From NCBI RefSeq assembly GCF_026151205.1, contig NC_087076.1, forward strand, positions 18,091,419-18,155,418: a DNA stretch of 64,000 nucleotides, in the 5' to 3' direction. Made by a program: the position numbers and the translations under genes. Below, piece after piece: positions 11,601 to 22,599 of the stretch. The notes beneath the pieces were generated by a model that saw only the letters and a list, made by a program, of their open reading frames with translations, ran no database searches and had not been told where the DNA came from. Source of the stretch: Bolinopsis microptera (Eukaryota > Ctenophora > Tentaculata > Lobata > Bolinopsidae). Each line of letters begins with the position of its first letter. Positions within the stretch are counted from its first letter, which is position 1.

Positions 11601-14600
11601 ATAATTAAATGGGCATACGGAGTTCGAAGGGAACTTATAAAGGGGGGGGGGTTTAACATACCCAATAATGACGATGAAATACACACACAAAACAACAATA
11701 CAGCAAAATACACATTACACAAAATACAACAATACAACAAAATACAATCACAAATAAACAAAATCAACAAATCACAAATCACATACCATTGAGTTGCTGA
11801 GGAAGTAGCACCAAGACCAAATCGTAACCACAGTTCATGTATCAGTCTCGTAGCTGGCCAAGTGAGCGAGTATTGGGAAGAGGTCTGCCTCAAGGCAGAT
11901 TGGACAGGATTCGCTAAAAGTTCAGGTATTGCTGGTATTATAAATTCACAGAACTTGATTAACGGGGAGCGAGCTACTATGAAAAGTTGGCACATTATAA
12001 TTAACTCGCATGAGAATGAAAGTAACCCGACCAGGAGTAGCTACGAACTCAAAATTGTAACATCATTGATTAATGTATTGGTAACCAATGTACCTCAACC
12101 AGCATATAATTAAGCGGCATAGAACTCCGTCCAGAGATTCTGAGCAGAGATTCCGCACATTCTTTCTTTGTCATATTCTTGCTGTTTATAACGTTCATTA
12201 TAGCATCCTCGACTAGGAATCTGTCTATACTGTTGAATCGGGGCAACTTGGGAACTTCGGGTCGATTAGGAACATCCTGAAAAGTCAACAGTCAACCATT
12301 TCACTCCTACACAAGATAAATTGCATTTGTTATATAAGTGGACGGCATCCAGGACCCTATAATTCCCAAAATAAAATCCAGTGATAGCGTGCTCAAATCC
12401 AGGGAGCAAAGCCTATAAAATATATTCTAACTTTTTAGTGAATTTGTGTTTGATTTATTCATCCCAATACTCACCTATAGCTATAACAGGATAAATATTC
12501 ATATTATATTTGAAAAGGGACGCTATAGGGGACCATAACATCAGATATTTTAAAAGACCCTAATATCAGCTTTAGAACCGCGACAGGGGTAAAAGCATTC
12601 CTTAACAAGAACAATAAAGAAAAAACCCGACAAAAAAACACTCCGTTGACAACGTACCGGAGTGTCGAATATTCTGAAAACAACAGTAGGTAGAGGGAAC
12701 TGAGTGTGTTCAAGATCTGCAGGAAGCTCGAACTGAGGTAAAGGGTGCTGAAGGGAGCTCTCCAGCTTGCTTTCAAAAGCCACGTACGGTCTGATTATCC
12801 AGTTATCCTGAAATGTTGAACTTTTGATAAAAACACAATCAGTGATCAAAGAGCGACATCTTGATTCTTGTATCTACATCTATGTTGTGTACGGTTTCGT
12901 AAATGGTTTCATTCTACATTTTTATTTCTTTCAATAGACCTATTTGGTTACAATCTAGATTTCATTTAAACTGCTTTTAAATATGCGCTTTAAAACAATA
13001 TGATGTACAGCCCACTCGCACTCCCTCTCTTATTTTGAAATACTGTCTCTTGTATTATTCAACTAGAGGCAAATAATAATTATTATAAGCATTACTTTTC
13101 ACATCCTTCACATACATGATATTATGAACTTTAGAAAGCACATAGCAAGCGTATTATATTATTTTTACTTTGGTTTCAACTCATAAATCATGATAGATAT
13201 TAGACGTCATAATTTTCCAATCATACTTTTATAGCTCGCTGTAAGCGTTACACAGTTCTTAATTTTGATCTGGACAAAAATAGATAATTTCCAAACCTCC
13301 CAGTTGTTGTTCCGCATATTTTTAATCTGGAGCCACAGAGAGTCCATATATTCTATTTGAGGTAAAGGATTATCACTCGACCACACCCGTATTGATGGCA
13401 TGTAGTGCTTTTCTCTCTTTTCTATTTCCCTAAAATTCAAAACGTTGGATGACATATTTTTGATTTGCTAAATTCACCAATATTTAGAGATATCGGTAGA
13501 CAAATCGTATGTAGACACTTCTCAACTGTGGTCTGTACTCACTATCAAAGTTTATTTTCAAAACTCACGTTTCTAGGATATCCAGAAGACGGTCGAATTC
13601 CACTTGATCTTTACTGTCGCTAAAATGAAGCCCTATCCAGGGCAAACACTGCATTACCGAATAGAGCAGAAAATCTCTCATACTCTGCGAGATTATAGAT
13701 ATTAATAATCGGAGTTTACACTACTCGATTGTATCGTAGACAATCCAGTATGTTATGGACAGTAGCACTAATAACAGTTCCTCATTATCATGATTATGAC
13801 GGAGAAAGTTTATGTAAAATACAAAGTAGGTATAAAAGTGTAAGTAAGATTCATATTAGTTTAAAATGTTCCTAACTGGTTTGACTCCAGGTTGAGCAGC
13901 AGTTGCGATGAAAGTGTCAAACAAACCGAGCAGGGAGGCGCCCAAAACAACATTACAATTTATAAGATCTGCCAGAAATCTGATCAATAATTGTACGCTC
14001 CTCCATTCCGCGTCATCAATCAGTGTTCCAAGTCTCTCCATTATCAACACCAGGAACTGAAACAGCCCTTATCAGGTTCACCAAGTATCAGGTTACTAGC
14101 TAGTCATATTATACAGCTGTCCTGATGGAATGCTATCATTTTAAGTTGTATATAATGTATATTTGCTTTATTACCTCGCCCCCTGTTGAGAACATTTTGA
14201 CGTTCAGAAGGCCGACCAGAGTCGAGTAGATCGTCATCTTCTCCGGCTGGCCAATTGCACTAAAGAGTTGAATTGTTTTAAATTTTAGTCACCAACCGAC
14301 AGTGAGAACTATAATTTATTGCACATCTGGTTAATCGTCGGTATGAATTTGTATTGAAACTTTTTCAACGTTTTAAACGGACATAGGCAAGCGTTACTAA
14401 CTTTTTGACCAAGGAATTTAGGATGAATTCCTTTTTCGTTGTTATCTCCTGATCGAGGATGTCAACTAAGCGCTCAAGATTAGTTTCTAATGACTCCTGA
14501 CTTTTCTCTCCGATTCTTTTGATTAGTTCTTCTAATCTCGTATTCAAATCTGCGATTGTGATATTATTAATTTGCAAACGTTCAGTGGTTGGAGGCTTAT

Positions 14601-14823
14601 TAACGAAGTATAACTTTTAATGAAAAACCACTATCATTTCTATTACTTATCTTCCTGTTTATGAACAAAGTTCCCAAAAATGCCATCTTAACAACGTCAT
14701 GTGAAAGTAATTTCTGAATACAATGTTCTCATTCAGCGAATAAAAACACCGGAATGTGAAAATCTTACCATCGTCTTCATCAAACTTCCTCTTCCTCTGG
14801 ATTCTTACTTGTTCCACTTCCAT
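8603..14823 (-). CDS. NCBP1: Nuclear cap-binding protein subunit 1 (CBP80)
   Basis: Large subunit of the nuclear cap-binding complex, which with NCBP2/CBP20 binds the m7G cap and couples it to splicing, 3' processing and export. Sixteen exons on minus: 14823-14769, 14549-14402, 14259-14175, 14056-13877, 13684-13569, 13429-13297, 12807-12658, 12276-12094, 11412-11198, 10896-10571, 10428-10320, 10147-9950, 9701-9593, 9398-9252, 9011-8878, 8696-8603. They total 2382 nt, 793 residues (human 790), all in phase. The N-terminus has a basic KRKRKF nuclear-signal-like stretch. Three MIF4G-type helical domains follow, with recognisable landmarks PEKMTIYSTLVGLLN, LPQVLAQA, RLDTMNT, PKPKFLKEV and, near the end, YMVTLQTLLFTPEIEP. 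Several donors are GTTAGT rather than GTAAGT. Intron 8 holds a degenerate partial duplicate of the gene; intron 9 is mostly a 10-bp repeat. Confidence 0.93.
9190..9248 (-). repeat. Short pogo/Tigger-like terminal sequence in an NCBP1 intron
   Basis: On minus this begins CAGTGAAACTTCCATTTACC, three bases from the exon 14 splice donor, and contains the small palindrome GGTAAA-TCGGGG-TTTACC. CAG-starting termini of this type occur on pogo/Tigger elements and their short derivatives. A similar sequence is at 22460. No transposase is present. Confidence 0.35.
11002..11190. repeat. 10-bp minisatellite (ACAACAAAAT), about 19 units
   Basis: Almost perfect array filling NCBP1 intron 9, ending 8 bp from the exon 9 donor (11197/11198). 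The homogeneity suggests recent expansion. Confidence 0.9.
11447..11940. repeat. Degenerate, base-dropped copy of NCBP1 10740-11390
   Basis: This stretch follows 10740-11390 in order: exon 10, intron 9 with a scrambled version of the 10-bp repeat, and exon 9. It has scores of single-base losses and a homopolymer run near 11641. Matching landmarks include CGGAATAACGTC, TTTCTCGTAAAATG and GTTGCTGAGGAAGTAG. It cannot code. The pattern of isolated deletions is typical of an uncorrected long read used to fill a gap. Confidence 0.75.
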
Positions 14824-14946
14824 ATTCTATGAACGATAGAAATTACTTAAAGACTAAAAATAAAACATTCCGCTGTCACCCCACTCTAAATAAGTTGTAC
14901 AGGCCACATATGGGTGTATATTCTAACTTGTATGATAATTCAGGAA
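14824..14946. promoter_or_regulatory. Bidirectional promoter region NCBP1 / dehydrogenase
   Basis: Only 123 bp separate the NCBP1 start codon (minus) from the dehydrogenase start codon (plus), so both 5' UTRs and both promoters must be here or overlap the coding ends. No TATA box is obvious. Confidence 0.5.
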
Positions 14947-15786
14947 ATGTCAAAGAAAGTAGCAATAGTGACGGGTGGTACGAGAGGGATAGGGCGCGGT
15001 ATAGCAGAACACCTTGCACGTGCAGGATACGATCTTATCCTGGGTTACAACAGTAACACCAGTGCAGCAGACACAACAAAGTCGGCTCTAGAGTCCTGCC
15101 ATGGAGTAAAGGTGGTAACAGTGGGAGGTGACGTGGCAGAGCAGACCACCACAGACAGAATATTCGGGTGTTTGGAAACGGAGTTTCAAGGACAGGAGTT
15201 GGGTGCTTTAGTTCACAATGCTGGCTTGTACGTGGGTATAACAACACCTCCAGATAGTGACAAAGCCACTGCAGCGACAGCAAGCAGCAAGCATATGTTA
15301 GGAGACGGTAGTTTCGATAACTTTGATCAGTACGACTATTATCAGAACGTTTATCCAAAGTGTTTTGTACGACTAGTGGAAGGAGCGGCAGCACACATGA
15401 GAGAAGGAGGCCACATTGTTGCTACCAGTTCACCCGGCTGTAACAGTAACCAGACCACTAAACTAAACTACATGCTCCCCGGGCAAGCCAAGGCAGGTTT
15501 GGAGTATCTGGTCCGACACTACGCAGTGCTTCTAGCTCCCAAACATATAACAGTTAATGTTATAATCCCTGGTTTCACAAGAACAGAGGCCTGGGAACTG
15601 CTTAGTGCTCCTATGGGTGGTATTAATGGGGAGGTGGTGGAGGGGTTGCTAAAGAAGAGATGTCCGATGAACAAGTGGGGAACTACTGACGATATGGGCG
15701 GAGTTGTAGCTTTTCTGTGTTCTCCAGCAGCTGGTTATATAACTGGGGTCTCCATCCCGATAGATGGAGGTTTACATTTAGTTTGA
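14947..15786 (+). CDS. Short-chain dehydrogenase/reductase with Y-x6-K active site
   Basis: NAD(P)H-dependent oxidoreductase of the classical SDR fold, 279 residues from the ATG at 14947, which sits directly before the first beta strand. An in-frame ATG at 14914 would add 11 unusual residues. Seen: the cofactor motif TGGTRGIG (9-16), HNAG (about 90-93), the strand 5 motif IVATSS (158-163), IIPGFTRTE after strand 6, and the C-terminal IPIDGG. The catalytic pair is odd: Tyr175 and Lys182 are six residues apart, as in FabI/FabL-type enoyl-ACP reductases, not the Y-x3-K of most SDRs. A long insert (about 101-137) follows the HNAG region. The gene is intronless among intron-rich neighbours. The substrate is unknown; an enoyl or keto reductase is plausible. 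Confidence 0.8.
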   Translation: MSKKVAIVTGGTRGIGRGIAEHLARAGYDLILGYNSNTSAADTTKSALESCHGVKVVTVGGDVAEQTTTDRIFGCLETEFQGQELGALVHNAGLYVGITTPPDSDKATAATASSKHMLGDGSFDNFDQYDYYQNVYPKCFVRLVEGAAAHMREGGHIVATSSPGCNSNQTTKLNYMLPGQAKAGLEYLVRHYAVLLAPKHITVNVIIPGFTRTEAWELLSAPMGGINGEVVEGLLKKRCPMNKWGTTDDMGGVVAFLCSPAAGYITGVSIPIDGGLHLV

Positions 15787-15873
15787 AGTTACAATTATGT
15801 ACAATTGTTTCGAGTTTTAGTTGTTTTTGTGTTTTAATCGATGCTGTGTGTTTCACTGATTTACATTACGAAT

Positions 15874-15879
15874 AATAAA
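15874..15879 (+). terminator. Poly(A) signal of the dehydrogenase gene
   Basis: AATAAA 88 bp after the stop codon, within AATAATAAAAATC. Confidence 0.6.
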
Positions 15880-16537
15880 AATCAATTAGACGAGTGAATT
15901 TTGTATCATTTAACAGTTTTATTTAACATTTTGTCAAGCAACAAATTTACAATAAATGTTAATAGGTAAAAATGTATTGCTGAACAACACTCTAATATTA
16001 AAAAGTATAATATGGTTCAAACCGTGGAATAATTACAAATACATTCTTTAACGACTAAAACTGTGATATAAAATGTGTGTTCAAAACGTAATATAACACA
16101 CAAGGTTTAACAATACTTCATCTACGTTTGATAAAGTTAAGTTAATAATAAGTTGAAATATTGAAATATATGTAGCAAGATTTTAAATAATGCAATATCG
16201 TTTGGTAACCATTGGCATTACTTCGTAGGCGGGAAATAACGATGCAATCTGAGGTGGATTGAACATTTTTCTCACAATTAGATACATGACCACTACTGTG
16301 TATACAAACCGATACACTGTCTTCGCCATTACATATAATTCACAAATGCAAATTTCCCAATTGCCAGAATAACATATCTTTTGAAAGAAATTATCCCATG
16401 TCTCTTGATTAGGTTAGTCTTCGCCAAGCCTTGAAAATACGTTCATCAAACACCATTGACCATACTCATGTCATTCCATGGTTAGTAACGGGTAATCAGT
16501 AATGACAGTAACTACACTGTGCTTAACCTATACTCCC
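15880..16537. other. Convergent intergenic region
   Basis: No exon found. It is AT-rich and separates the dehydrogenase 3' end from the NDC80 3' end on the opposite strand. Confidence 0.45.
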
Positions 16538-19500
16538 TCACAACTCATTGTTTTGTTTGAGTTTGGCTATCATTTTGAGATGACCAAACTGGTGCTCCAT
16601 ATCCTGGATCAGAAACTCGAGCTCGTGCTCCCTGTGTTTTCTGATCGCTTTGTAGATTTCTACCTCCTCGTGGTACCTACCTATCAGTCTGTTCTCCTGA
16701 TAAACAAATTAGGATAATTAGTTTAACTGAAAATTATTTTAGTACACGCAATCAAAAAATCTCAACTATGCAATTTGCGATGCGGGATTTATTCAAACTG
16801 AAAACAAGAGAAAAGCATCTCGTTACAACTGACCTCTCTTATTTTCTCCTCGATACTATCCACTGTTTCCTGCTCACTGAGCTGTTTCCTGAGTTCCTCG
16901 GTAGAGTGCCGGGCATCTTCAAGCTGCTTTTTCAAGCTATCTGACTTTGCTATACATTTCTGTCTCTCCATTTGACTCAGTTCTTGCCTGAAAGGCACAT
17001 TATTGGTTATTAACACTAGCGATGTAGATTGGTTATTGGCTTTTGTTTAGGTAACGTAAAAAGTACATGATATATAAATATAGAATAATGTATGTGATTT
17101 TTCAGTTTTTCACGTACAAGGCATATTATAATAAACAAATTGTGATTTACAGTACAACATACTGGTCACGTGATACGCTTTCACTAGACCATAATTACCA
17201 GATAACAGAATACGACACGATAAGAGAATCAGGTGCACAATATTCTGAGCTGAGAAATTATATACAACCAACATTTCCCATACTGTAAAATGTATTTGCT
17301 TGTCACATTTGCTGCTCTAGTAAGCTTGATCTCAGCTGACTTTGTGCCGGAATGTTGGATTGGTCCAGTTCAAATGGCAGCGAAGAATGGGTACCATCTC
17401 TCTAGACACTGGGTTACAACCCGAGATGGATACATTCTTGAAGTACACAACATTCCTTCACCAAGTCCCACAGCTGAAGTTGTATTTCTACAACACGGAC
17501 TGTTAGATAGCAGCATGACTTGGATGCTCAACGAGAAACAAGGTTAGTTGAACGTATTCAGGATATCATCCTGTAAACTGTAAGCAGTTCTCTAATAATC
17601 ATTAATCACTATTATAAACAGTTTCTAGATCTTACGGCGTTTATTATAAACCGAACTAATGTCTCACGTGCCTTTGAAATGTTCCGCACCTCAACCAAAA
17701 TGAACGTGATATGATTATTTTGATTCCGTCTGTAATCAATAATCAATACACGAATCACTTATTCTAGCTGGGAAGCTAACCAGAAAACAGCCAAGTTTAA
17801 CTGGTTATAAAACTAATTTCTAAAACCTCAGGAAGTTTAGCATTCATTCTCGCTGATTCTGGATACGATGTTTGGATGGGAAATGTCCGGGGCAATACCT
17901 ACTCAAGAAACCATACAATACTTTCCCCGAAATCTGCTGAGTTCTGGAATTTCTCATTTGACGAGATGGCAGCTGTAGACCTACCAGCTATGGTGGACTA
18001 TGTCACTAAGACTACAGGAAAAAACAGTATTTTCTACATAGGACATTCACAAGGAAGTGAGATGGGTTTTATCGAGTTTTCCAGGTAATGTCGTATAATT
18101 TTCCTGGTATAACTGTTTAATTTTGTTTCTACTTTACATGTACAAATTATATCAAATTTATCATTAACTTTCGAGGAACACATGTATATGATAACTATAT
18201 TTTCTTAGGAACAAGGAGCTGGCAAAGAAGATCAAACTATTCACAGCACTAGCACCAGTTGCCAGAGTCAAGTACATCAAGGGCTTAATTTGGTATGTAG
18301 CACAACTGCAGGGTACCTTGGAATGGACCGGACACAAACTCGGTATAAACGAACTATTCCCCAGCTGGTGGCTGCCCAAACTCATGGTAACCCACGTGTG
18401 TCCCCACGTGGAGACTTTCCTCTGTACCAACGTAATGTTCCTCATTACTGGAGCTGACAAATCCAACTTCAACAGCTCCAGGATTGAGGTATACGAGTGC
18501 CACAATCCAGCTGGTACAAGTGTCAAGAATGCAGTGCACTGGGCCCAGCTTATAAACGATCAGGATCTCAAGATGTTTGACTACAAGGATGAAGAGGAGA
18601 ACAGGAAGCACTATGGTCAGGACACTCCGCCAGTATACGATATTACAGGGCTGGATGTGCCGACTGCACTGGTTATGGGAGGAGAAGACTGGCTGGCAGA
18701 CCCGCAGGATGAGATATGGTTACTTGGAAAAATAGGAAATGCTGTGACTAAGACCATAATTATTGATTATTATAACCATGTAGATTTCATTTGGGGTTTA
18801 GATGCTCCTCGAAAAGTTTATTATCCGATAATAGAATACATGAAATCCCTGACTGATGATAAATAACTTTTATAAGTGATTAAATGTGGCTGCATGAAAT
18901 ACCATCATATCATGATCACTGCCGGCAATAGCCAGACTTTTAGCTTGTGTCAGTATGAAAACGTTTAAAAAGTGACTTTAGTTGTTTTAACATTCCGGTT
19001 TAACTAAATCAAAGCTTATCTATCAATTGTATTATCTTACTTTTGTTTAAGTTGATGCTTTGCCTGTATCAAGGTGTCGGACTCCAGTTTCAAATCATCC
19101 TCCAAGCGCTGAACTTCTATCTTTTGATCAAAGAGCTTCTTTTCCAGTTTAATAGAATCCTGTGATGAATTAAATCTTGGAACAAATGGACAATGATCAT
19201 GTTGTTCAAGATATGACGAGTGACAATAGCTAATGATATCATACTAAATCAAAGATTTTTAATTTAATTTATAATTTTTCTATACACAAAATATTGATAA
19301 CCAGAATAAAAAACCTCTTTGTCAGCCGATACTTTCTTCTTTAGTCTTTCATTTATGGCTGTAAGCTGCATTATACTCTTGTTATCAATAACTCTATCAG
19401 TGTCGTATCTCACATCTGGTATAATTGTCTGTATCTCACTGATCATCTTCCTCATTCGCTCCTGAAATCCATGTATAAAAACCTATAATCACTGATAATG

Positions 19501-21267
19501 GCCTCGTATGGAATGATCCGCCAAACAAAAAGCCTGGTACAAACTTCCATTCGATTAAAAAAATAAGATTATAAGGATAGAGCGGGATAGAGCATGAGAT
19601 TACCTTTAATTCTCTTTGCTGCTTGCTGAGAGCGATTTCTCTTGATGCATTTTCCTCCACTAAATTAACATTTTCCTCGACTAAATTATTTCTCTGAAGA
19701 AATGACTGAATTATTATTGAGCAGTTCGAAAGAATTAATTCACTGTAATCGTAGACTTATTTCTATAATTTCAATTAAAGAGTTTGGCATTATATAAAGA
19801 AAATTTGATATGGAAATTTGGCGCTACCTTTTGTTCATATTTTTGATAAAATTTACCCTAAAAGTCAAACGATTTTTTATCTTGTACTAACTTTATCAAG
19901 AAGGTCATGATAATGCCGCTTCAATCGTTGAACTTCGTGTTGTGGTGGCTGATCTGCAATCAGATTTTCTAATCTTTCGATTTCGCATTGCTTGTTCTTC
20001 ATATCTTCTCTCAATTCGTCCAGTTGGATTCCCTGTTCCTCAAATTGAGCTTGACAACTTTCAGCTTCTTTTTGTCTGTCTTTGATTAATTGAGAAAAAG
20101 CTTCCTCATCTTCATCTTGTACAATAATTTCCGCATTGATTTTATCAATCTTGGCTTCAAAGCCTGCTTTGATTTCAGGAAAAGCATTATTTTCAACTTC
20201 AAGGGCCTCATGCTCTTTATTGAGTCGATCATTTTCTTCAGTAAGTCTTTTCACTGTACCCTCAATATCGAGTTCTTTTAAATACTTTTCCTTGGAATCA
20301 TCATTTGCTGTGTCACCAGTTTGGAAGTCTCGGTAGTGTTTAGCTGAAATAATCTGATGCCTTAATTCTTCTTCTGCCTCTTCCTCTTCTTTACAATTGA
20401 TGGTATATACTTGGGAAATATGTGCCGCCTCGTAATCTGTCATTTGGATGATATTTACGAGAAATGCGAGAGCTTCAAGAAGATACGGCCAGCTAATAGG
20501 ACTGCCAACAGGTTTGAAATAACTTTCCTTTAACTGATAAGGATACGACAAATCATTCATTAATCCCATGACATCACTTGACAGTCTAGTGATTTCAAAG
20601 CCAGGATACCAATCCAGAATAATAAACCGCAATACTTCTTTAAAAGTTGCCTCAGTAGGGTTCATAAGGTTTTTCCTTGTCAAAACACTGGGGTATTCTT
20701 TGTCGATCAGAAATTCAAGAATGTCTTTGACATTCTTCTTCACATTGCTTTTTGCATCAACTTTAACAAAATTGGACCCGATCGTTGATTGTCTACCAGC
20801 ATAAACTGAAGATATAACACAATCAATTTGCTTGCATCCAGCAGTTATCAGCAATACTCTAGTTTTTTTGAATAAAATCTGCATTTAGCATCATTTATTT
20901 GGCATGTATATTGTAATCAGATCGCTGAGAAATAAATTTAAGAACATGTGATATCCGACCAAATTAGATTGCTTAAACTTACTTTTCTGATGTCTTTAAA
21001 TGTAAAAAACAGGAAAAAAAAAGAGCCAATTGAAGGTTAACTGACTGTAGTGTTAAAAGTTTAGTTTGTCCACCGATGAAATTCCAACAAAACAAACTAG
21101 TATTTTTATTTGTTGGCTTATTGTGTACCCTAACCTGACTGCCGAGAAACAGAAGGTCTTGAAATTGACTGTCTGGATACTGAGGGTCTACTAGTTGAAG
21201 GACGTGATGTTGACTGTCTTGATGCAACAGATTTCCGTGAGACACTTGGTCGAGGAAGTTTCGACAT
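16538..21267 (-). CDS. NDC80: Kinetochore protein NDC80/HEC1
   Basis: Microtubule-binding subunit of the outer kinetochore NDC80 complex. Seven exons on minus: 21267-21135, 20805-19892, 19693-19604, 19461-19315, 19159-19041, 16987-16834, 16696-16538. They total 1716 nt, 571 residues, all in phase (human 642, so the loop or a coil segment may be shorter here). The N-tail of about 45 residues is almost only Ser/Arg/Gln/Pro with repeated SRPS-VSRQS units, basic and rich in R-x-S sites of the type Aurora kinases use. The calponin-homology domain follows ([38 protein letters not shown]). The rest is long coiled coil with a duplicated NLVEEN unit in exon 3. The 2-kb intron 5 contains a complete lipase gene on the other strand. 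Start chosen as the first ATG, just before the basic tail. Confidence 0.85.
17290..18866 (+). CDS. Acid lipase (lysosomal/gastric lipase family)
   Basis: Three exons, 17290-17542, 17832-18084 and 18209-18866, in phase, giving 387 residues (family about 400). It has a signal peptide (residues 1-16). The N-terminal domain carries the AB_hydrolase-lipase hallmark ([12 protein letters not shown]) and the oxyanion strand [11 protein letters not shown]. The nucleophile elbow is GHSQGS with Ser157. The acid lies in [11 protein letters not shown] and the histidine in YNHVDFIWG, all at the expected spacing for LIPA/LIPF enzymes, which hydrolyse cholesteryl esters and triacylglycerols. The last exon holds the cap domain with conserved Cys residues. 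The whole gene lies within an NDC80 intron (16988-19040) in antisense orientation, so expression of the two genes could interfere. LIPA is the nearest named relative, but orthology is not proven. Confidence 0.88.
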
Positions 21268-21399
21268 TGCAACCAATAAGATTATTTAATGGGTTATTTA
21301 CATAGATGTGACCACATTTAGTACCAGTACTAAATGTTACAATTAACCTGATGTATCAATAATAATAAATGCATCAATAATAATAAATAATAATAATAA

Positions 21400-21500
21400 A
21401 TCTATACAGTTACATATTTGAAACAATTATGGCCCTTATTGTGGGTAAAATATTTGTCTTTGTTGAAGTGTCCAACCTATCTGAATGACTGCATTAATAT
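21400..21500 (-). repeat. 5'-truncated LINE 3' tail
   Basis: Reverse-complement match to 34900-35045 (shared landmarks CTATACAGTTACATA, GAAACAATTATGGCCC, TTTGTTGAAGTGTCC). It is preceded by a run of ATA/AATAATA repeats like a LINE tail. It is the 3' end of the same LINE family as the plus-strand copy at 32.8-35.0 kb. Confidence 0.6.
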
Positions 21501-21802
21501 AAATGTTGATGAAGATGTTTTAAATAAAAAATATTCCCTTCACTTGTTGAGCTCAGAATGTTACACAAAAACTATAATTGTGCACCATATCAGTTTATAA
21601 CTATGTGACTCTTCATTCTTTAAAAGTGCCCCACTCGCTAATTAATGAAAGGTTATTGCAATTTAATATGCTATTTGTTTTATTTATACGATCTGTAATT
21701 TATAAATCATGTATAATCAAATCTTGATGTAGATTTTTCAATTAATGCTAATGACATAAATTGCGATCTGAATGTGTCTAAACTATCATATTTTATTATA
21801 TC

Positions 21803-22100
21803 TCATGGCCTCTGATTGAATTGGTATAATTTTAGAATATCACACAAACTGCAAGAACAAGGTATCTCACCGGTGTGTATCTGTTTGTGTCTAGCAAGAT
21901 TGCTCAATTGTTTCGAGTTATAATCACACAAACTGCAAGAATAAGGTGTATCTCCAGTGTGTGTCTGTTTGTGTCTACCAAGATTGCTCGATGTATTCGA
22001 TTTGAAATCACACAAACTGCACGAATAAGGTTTCTCTCCAGTGTATGTCCATTTGTGAGTAGCAAGAGTGCTTGATTTATTTGATTTGTAATCACATTAT
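21803..22100 (-). pseudogene. C2H2 zinc-finger fragment
   Basis: On minus, two intact C2H2 fingers (CSLCDFKSNTSSNLGRHKQTH and CSLCDYNSKQLSNLARHKQIH type, joined by HTGD/HTGE linkers) follow a partial finger near 22080. They are followed by a half finger that runs into ILKLYQFNQRP and stop. No start codon or upstream finger is in frame above 22095, where stops occur. Short similar scraps (CTGCAAGAATAAGGTGTA) lie near 22605. This looks like a broken terminal piece of a poly-zinc-finger gene; a last exon of a larger gene is also possible. Confidence 0.5.
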
Positions 22101-22199
22101 TATTAAATCTTAGATAGCTAATAATTTAATTAATTATCAACAGGCCCCTTAACGTGGGCAATAACATACGCTTTATAAATTACATAAACAAATACAAGT

Positions 22200-22416
22200 C
22201 TATTTTTCCGATTTTGCTAACTGTTTCTTTAGATCTGTTTTGGTCTTTTGTGGGAGTTCCCACATCTGCTGGTTGAGAACGCTCAACATAACATACATAA
22301 TGCTTGACTGCTTTATTGACCCGGGCAGGCCCCAGGGGCAGACATCCCAACACCAGTGCTTTGGGACATAGTGTTGGTCTGTTTCAGGATGTGTTAGATC
22401 CCAGCGAAGCCGCAAA
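22200..22416 (-). CDS. Possible terminal exon of an unidentified gene
   Basis: Behind a good acceptor (CAATTACAG at 22417-22425 on minus) about 72 codons stay open to TAG at 22200. The sequence has coding-like composition, contains HWCWDVCPWGLPG, and ends in a basic helix (KTKTDLKKQLAKSEK). I do not recognise it and found no convincing upstream exon in the next 1.5 kb. It could be a real 3' exon, an exon of the neighbouring zinc-finger remnant, or transposon-derived. Confidence 0.3.
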
Positions 22417-22459
22417 CTGTAATTGTAATCACACAAACGGTAATGACACAAACAACATT

Positions 22460-22523
22460 CAGTAAAACCCTGATTTACCGCAGACTTTGGGGAAAGCAAA
22501 AACCTGTAGTAAATCAGGGTTTT
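22460..22523. repeat. 20-bp inverted repeat with pogo-like terminus
   Basis: Arms 22464-22483 (AAAACCCTGATTTACCGCAG) and 22504-22523 are reverse complements with two mismatches around a 20-nt loop. The sequence begins CAGTAAAACCC, like pogo/Tigger ends, and resembles 9190-9248. Confidence 0.5.
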
Positions 22524-22599
22524 GGTTTTTAGGGCCCAAAATTGGTCTAAAATGGGTGGATAAGTCTTCAAATCTATAGATGCACCATATTTTTGATAT

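Noticed and set aside
14914-14946. Upstream ATG as the dehydrogenase start
   Set aside because: It adds 11 residues with no place in the SDR fold and moves closer to NCBP1; the ATG at 14947 starts at the first beta strand.
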